From NCBI GenBank assembly GCA_044450465.1, contig JBIOJB010000048.1, positions 1-22,987 on the forward strand: a stretch of DNA of 22,987 bases, in the 5' to 3' direction. Below are positions 21,314-22,987 of the stretch, one piece after another. How positions within the stretch are numbered: the stretch's first letter is position 1; each line of letters opens with the position of its first letter. The DNA comes from JBIOJB01 sp044450465 (GTDB lineage Bacteria > Chloroflexota > Dormibacteria > Dormibacterales > Dormibacteraceae). The notes beneath the pieces are model-generated. The model saw nothing but the letters and a program-made list of their open reading frames with translations. It did not search any database and was not told the origin of the DNA. Made by a program: the position numbers and the translations under genes.

Positions 21314-22623
21314 GGCGCCTATTGAGCGCACTGGCGCTTGCCGGACTGATGCTCACGCTGCAGGGCGCCGGCGCGTACGCCACAACTCCAACGCCCACAC
21401 CGTGCCCCTCTCCGAGCGCCTCCCCCTCTCGCCTGACATGTCCGGCGCCGACCCCGGACCCCAACCAGGCCGCGTATGACGCCCTCAAGTCCAGACTTGG
21501 CGGCGACCTGGCCAAGGCCCTCACCACCCAGCAACAGCTCCAGACCGCGCTGGACCAGGCGGCCGCCAGCGAGCAGACCATCTCGGACCAGATCACCCAA
21601 GAGGAGGACCTCGTCGCCAGCCTCGAGGACCAGATCGCGCAGCTGGATTCGCAGATCTCTGACACCGAGGACAGCATCGCCGTCGAGAAGGACCAGCTCG
21701 CGGGCATGGCCCGCGCGATCTACCGCCAGCCGGCTTCGATCTGGCAACTGATCGCTAGCACCGGCAACCTCCGTCAAGCCCTGGTCGCGACGGCGGACCT
21801 GTTGGTCGCAGGCCAGCGCGCTCACGACCTCCAGACCAAGCTGGAGTCGGACCTCGCGAAGCTTCAGACGGAGCGACACGCTCGTCAGGACGACCTGGAC
21901 CGTGAGAACGCCACAATCGACGCGCTCAACAACGACCTCACAACGCTCGACGACTTGATGAACACGCAGGCGGACTTGAGCAGCCAGCTCGACGATTTGA
22001 TGAGCCAGTTCCAGGACGCCATCGACGGCTTGACCAACCAACCTCCTGGAGTGACCACTGCGCTGGCGCAACTCCTGGAAGCGCAGCAGGCCGACATCCA
22101 GCAGCAGGCGTACCAGGCGGCGTGGAGCCAGGCGCAGGTCGGCGCAGGCATGGCGATGCTCCACGGGGTGCTCCCACTGAGCGCTACGATCAAGGGTCTC
22201 ACGCTCTCCTGGCCGATGACCGGATTCCGGATCACGCAGCCGTTCGGACCGTCGAGCGTCCTTCTCGAGCCTCCCTACGGCCCCTACCCCCACTTCCACT
22301 CCGGCATCGACCTGGCGGCGCCTCTCGGCGCCCCTGTGAGGGCGGCCGCAACCGGCGTGGTGGTGGCGGTTGGTCACTCCGGGCTCGGGTATGGCAACTA
22401 CGTGGTGATCGCCCATGGAGCTGGGATCGAGACGCTGTACGGCCACCTTCTCGAGACCGACGTCGTGGTCGGGGACGCCGTCGTGCGCGGACAGCAGGTC
22501 GGGAAAGAGGGTTCGACCGGCTTCTCGACCGGGCCGCACCTGCACTTCGAGCTTCGTCTCAACAACGTTGTCGCCGACCCGATGCCGTACCTGCCCGTGT
22601 TGTCGACCAACTGGGCGGGATAG
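21310..22623 (+). CDS. Coiled-coil M23 (LytM) peptidase, EnvC/PcsB-like partner of FtsEX
   Basis: Secreted peptidoglycan hydrolase of 437 residues. A signal peptide (MRRLLSALALAGLMLTLQGA with probable cleavage near residue 24) leads to a Thr/Pro/Ser-rich linker. A long coiled coil with Gln/Asp/Leu heptads spans about 53-275, and the C-terminal LytM domain (about 300-425) contains HSGID (His330, Asp334), YGHL (His379) and HLHFEL (His410, His412). These zinc ligands and catalytic residues are intact, unlike E. coli EnvC, whose LytM domain is inactive. In relatives the coiled coil binds the FtsX extracellular domain. The GTGA overlap with the FtsEX fusion supports an obligate pair in septal peptidoglycan cleavage. 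Confidence 0.92.
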   Translation: MRRLLSALALAGLMLTLQGAGAYATTPTPTPCPSPSASPSRLTCPAPTPDPNQAAYDALKSRLGGDLAKALTTQQQLQTALDQAAASEQTISDQITQEEDLVASLEDQIAQLDSQISDTEDSIAVEKDQLAGMARAIYRQPASIWQLIASTGNLRQALVATADLLVAGQRAHDLQTKLESDLAKLQTERHARQDDLDRENATIDALNNDLTTLDDLMNTQADLSSQLDDLMSQFQDAIDGLTNQPPGVTTALAQLLEAQQADIQQQAYQAAWSQAQVGAGMAMLHGVLPLSATIKGLTLSWPMTGFRITQPFGPSSVLLEPPYGPYPHFHSGIDLAAPLGAPVRAAATGVVVAVGHSGLGYGNYVVIAHGAGIETLYGHLLETDVVVGDAVVRGQQVGKEGSTGFSTGPHLHFELRLNNVVADPMPYLPVLSTNWAG

Positions 22624-22626
22624 AAG

Positions 22627-22656
22627 CGCGGGTGAGGACAGGTGTCCTCCCCCGCG
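22627..22656 (+). terminator. Long hairpin after the M23 gene
   Basis: CGCGGGTGAGGACA (22627-22640) pairs with TGTCCTCCCCCGCG (22643-22656) with a single T-C mismatch and a GG loop. It starts 3 bp after the stop codon. No U-tract follows. Confidence 0.5.
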
Positions 22657-22687
22657 GGACCCCCTCCTCTCCTGCACTGCTCTGAGA

Positions 22688-22710
22688 GGCGTCTGGAAGA
22701 GTGGGACGCC
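22688..22710 (+). other. Small inverted repeat
   Basis: GGCGTC (22688-22693) and GACGCC (22705-22710) form a 6-bp stem with an 11-nt loop in the gap between the M23 gene and the tRNA. Confidence 0.3.
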
Positions 22711-22717
22711 AGGAGCA

Positions 22718-22738
22718 CGGCCGGAGTAAATCCGGCCG
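22718..22738 (+). other. Inverted repeat upstream of tRNA-Arg
   Basis: CGGCCGG-AGTAAAT-CCGGCCG is a perfect 7-bp stem with a 7-nt loop. It could end the division operon transcript or shield the tRNA promoter. Confidence 0.4.
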
Positions 22739-22768
22739 ATGCACAACGCTGGGATCTGAGAGTCTAAA

Positions 22769-22774
22769 TACACT
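22769..22774 (+). promoter_or_regulatory. -10 of tRNA-Arg
   Basis: TACACT lies 12 nt before the mature tRNA end. It sits inside an imperfect palindrome, CTGAGAGT (22756-22763) against ACTCTTCAG (22772-22780), which might bind a regulator or be a processing structure. Confidence 0.35.
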
Positions 22775-22786
22775 CTTCAGAGTGAC

Positions 22787-22859
22787 GCCCCCGTAGCTCA
22801 GTGGATAGAGCAGGACGGTCCTAACGTCAAGGTCGGGGGTTCGACTCCCTCCGGGGGCA
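22787..22859 (+). tRNA. tRNA-Arg (anticodon CCT)
   Basis: The cloverleaf is read by hand. Acceptor GCCCCCG (22787-22793) pairs fully with CGGGGGC (22852-22858), discriminator A at 22859. D stem GCTC/GAGC (22796-22799, 22808-22811) has an AGTGGATA loop. The anticodon loop GTCCTAA (22818-22824) gives U33 and anticodon CCT, reading AGG (Arg). T stem GGGGG/CCCTC with loop TTCGACT is normal. The first anticodon-stem pair is a G-A mismatch and position 32 is G, both unusual. The CCA end is not encoded. A20 in the D loop agrees with an arginine identity. Confidence 0.9.
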
Positions 22860-22868
22860 CTTTTCCGA

Positions 22869-22987
22869 TGTGCAAGTTCGGCTGACAGGTCCCAAAAGGC
22901 CTTCGGCTGATGGGTTACACACCTTCGGTTGATGCGTCACACCTACTTCGGCTGATTTGTCACGCTCCCGCACATGAGGGAGATGAG
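22869..22987 (+). mobile_element. Possible left end of an insertion sequence (truncated by window)
   Basis: A TG dinucleotide (TGTGCAAG at 22869) opens the repeat-bearing region 9 bp after the tRNA. Four spaced repeats follow, and an ATG at 22974 could be the first codon of a transposase that continues beyond the window. Only four codons are visible, so family and even presence of a transposase are guesses. The position just after a tRNA is a usual site for inserted DNA. Confidence 0.35.
22876..22963 (+). repeat. Four short direct repeats after tRNA-Arg
   Basis: Copies begin at 22876, 22901, 22923 and 22946 (intervals 25, 22 and 23 bp). The consensus of the last three is CTTCGGYTGATNNGTYACN; the first is more diverged (GTTCGGCTGACAGGTC). 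Arrays of this kind occur at the ends of IS21- and IS481-type elements as transposase binding sites. Confidence 0.75.

Noticed and set aside
22876..22963. CRISPR array after the tRNA
   Set aside because: Units are under 20 bp, imperfect, and separated by only about 5 bp, so there are no spacers of CRISPR size.

Overview
The window is a high-GC bacterial chromosome segment with tightly packed genes, frequent GTG/TTG starts, 4-bp GTGA stop/start overlaps and several starts that sit directly behind a TAnnnT -10 hexamer with no Shine-Dalgarno sequence. Together with the split b6-type cytochrome b, the GSI glutamine synthetase, the PucR-type regulator and WWDGxxW-tailed membrane proteins, this suggests a Terrabacteria lineage (Actinobacteriota, Chloroflexota or the soil Dormibacterota type). 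This is inference from gene style; no marker gene fixes the phylum.

Layout. 1-921: 3' part of a membrane-anchored protein with two C-terminal SPDG-x-FWWDG-x-x-W repeats. 914-3145 (minus): nucleotide-sugar operon rmlA-rmlC-rmlB, no rmlD. 3202-3525: small membrane protein with two related WWNG-x-x-W repeats. 3698-4783: DNA polymerase IV. 4599-6931 (minus): Wzx/MATE-like flippase coupled to a DEDDh exonuclease whose 3' end runs 185 bp antisense into dinB. 7006-7986: trpS. 8017-9925: Rieske, cytochrome b6-type and subunit IV-type genes of a quinol oxidase complex, overlapping by 1 and 4 bp. 10188-10853: S51-like peptidase. 11101-12636 (minus): membrane GT2 glycosyltransferase, divergent from a WCPPC thioredoxin (12700-13047). 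13238-14683: glutamine synthetase with a strong intrinsic terminator. 14749-15981: a membrane protein that I read as a very divergent SecY homologue. 16027-17787 (minus): GAF plus PucR-HTH regulator, divergent from a SufS-like class V aminotransferase (17903-19321). 19409-22623: a natural FtsE-FtsX fusion coupled to a coiled-coil M23 peptidase. 22787-22859: tRNA-Arg(CCT), followed by short direct repeats that look like the left end of an insertion sequence continuing out of the window.

How the genes work together. The rml genes make dTDP-deoxysugar precursors, and the flippase and GT2 enzyme are plausible users in envelope polysaccharide synthesis. The bc-type operon serves respiration. The FtsEX fusion and M23 peptidase form a cell-separation module in which an ATPase/permease controls a peptidoglycan hydrolase.

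The most unusual items are the SecY-like protein (translocon fold signatures but no C5/C6 cytosolic loop, with its promoter tucked against the glnA terminator), the one-polypeptide FtsE-FtsX with an Asn-Gly linker, and the recurring -10-only leaderless promoter pattern.
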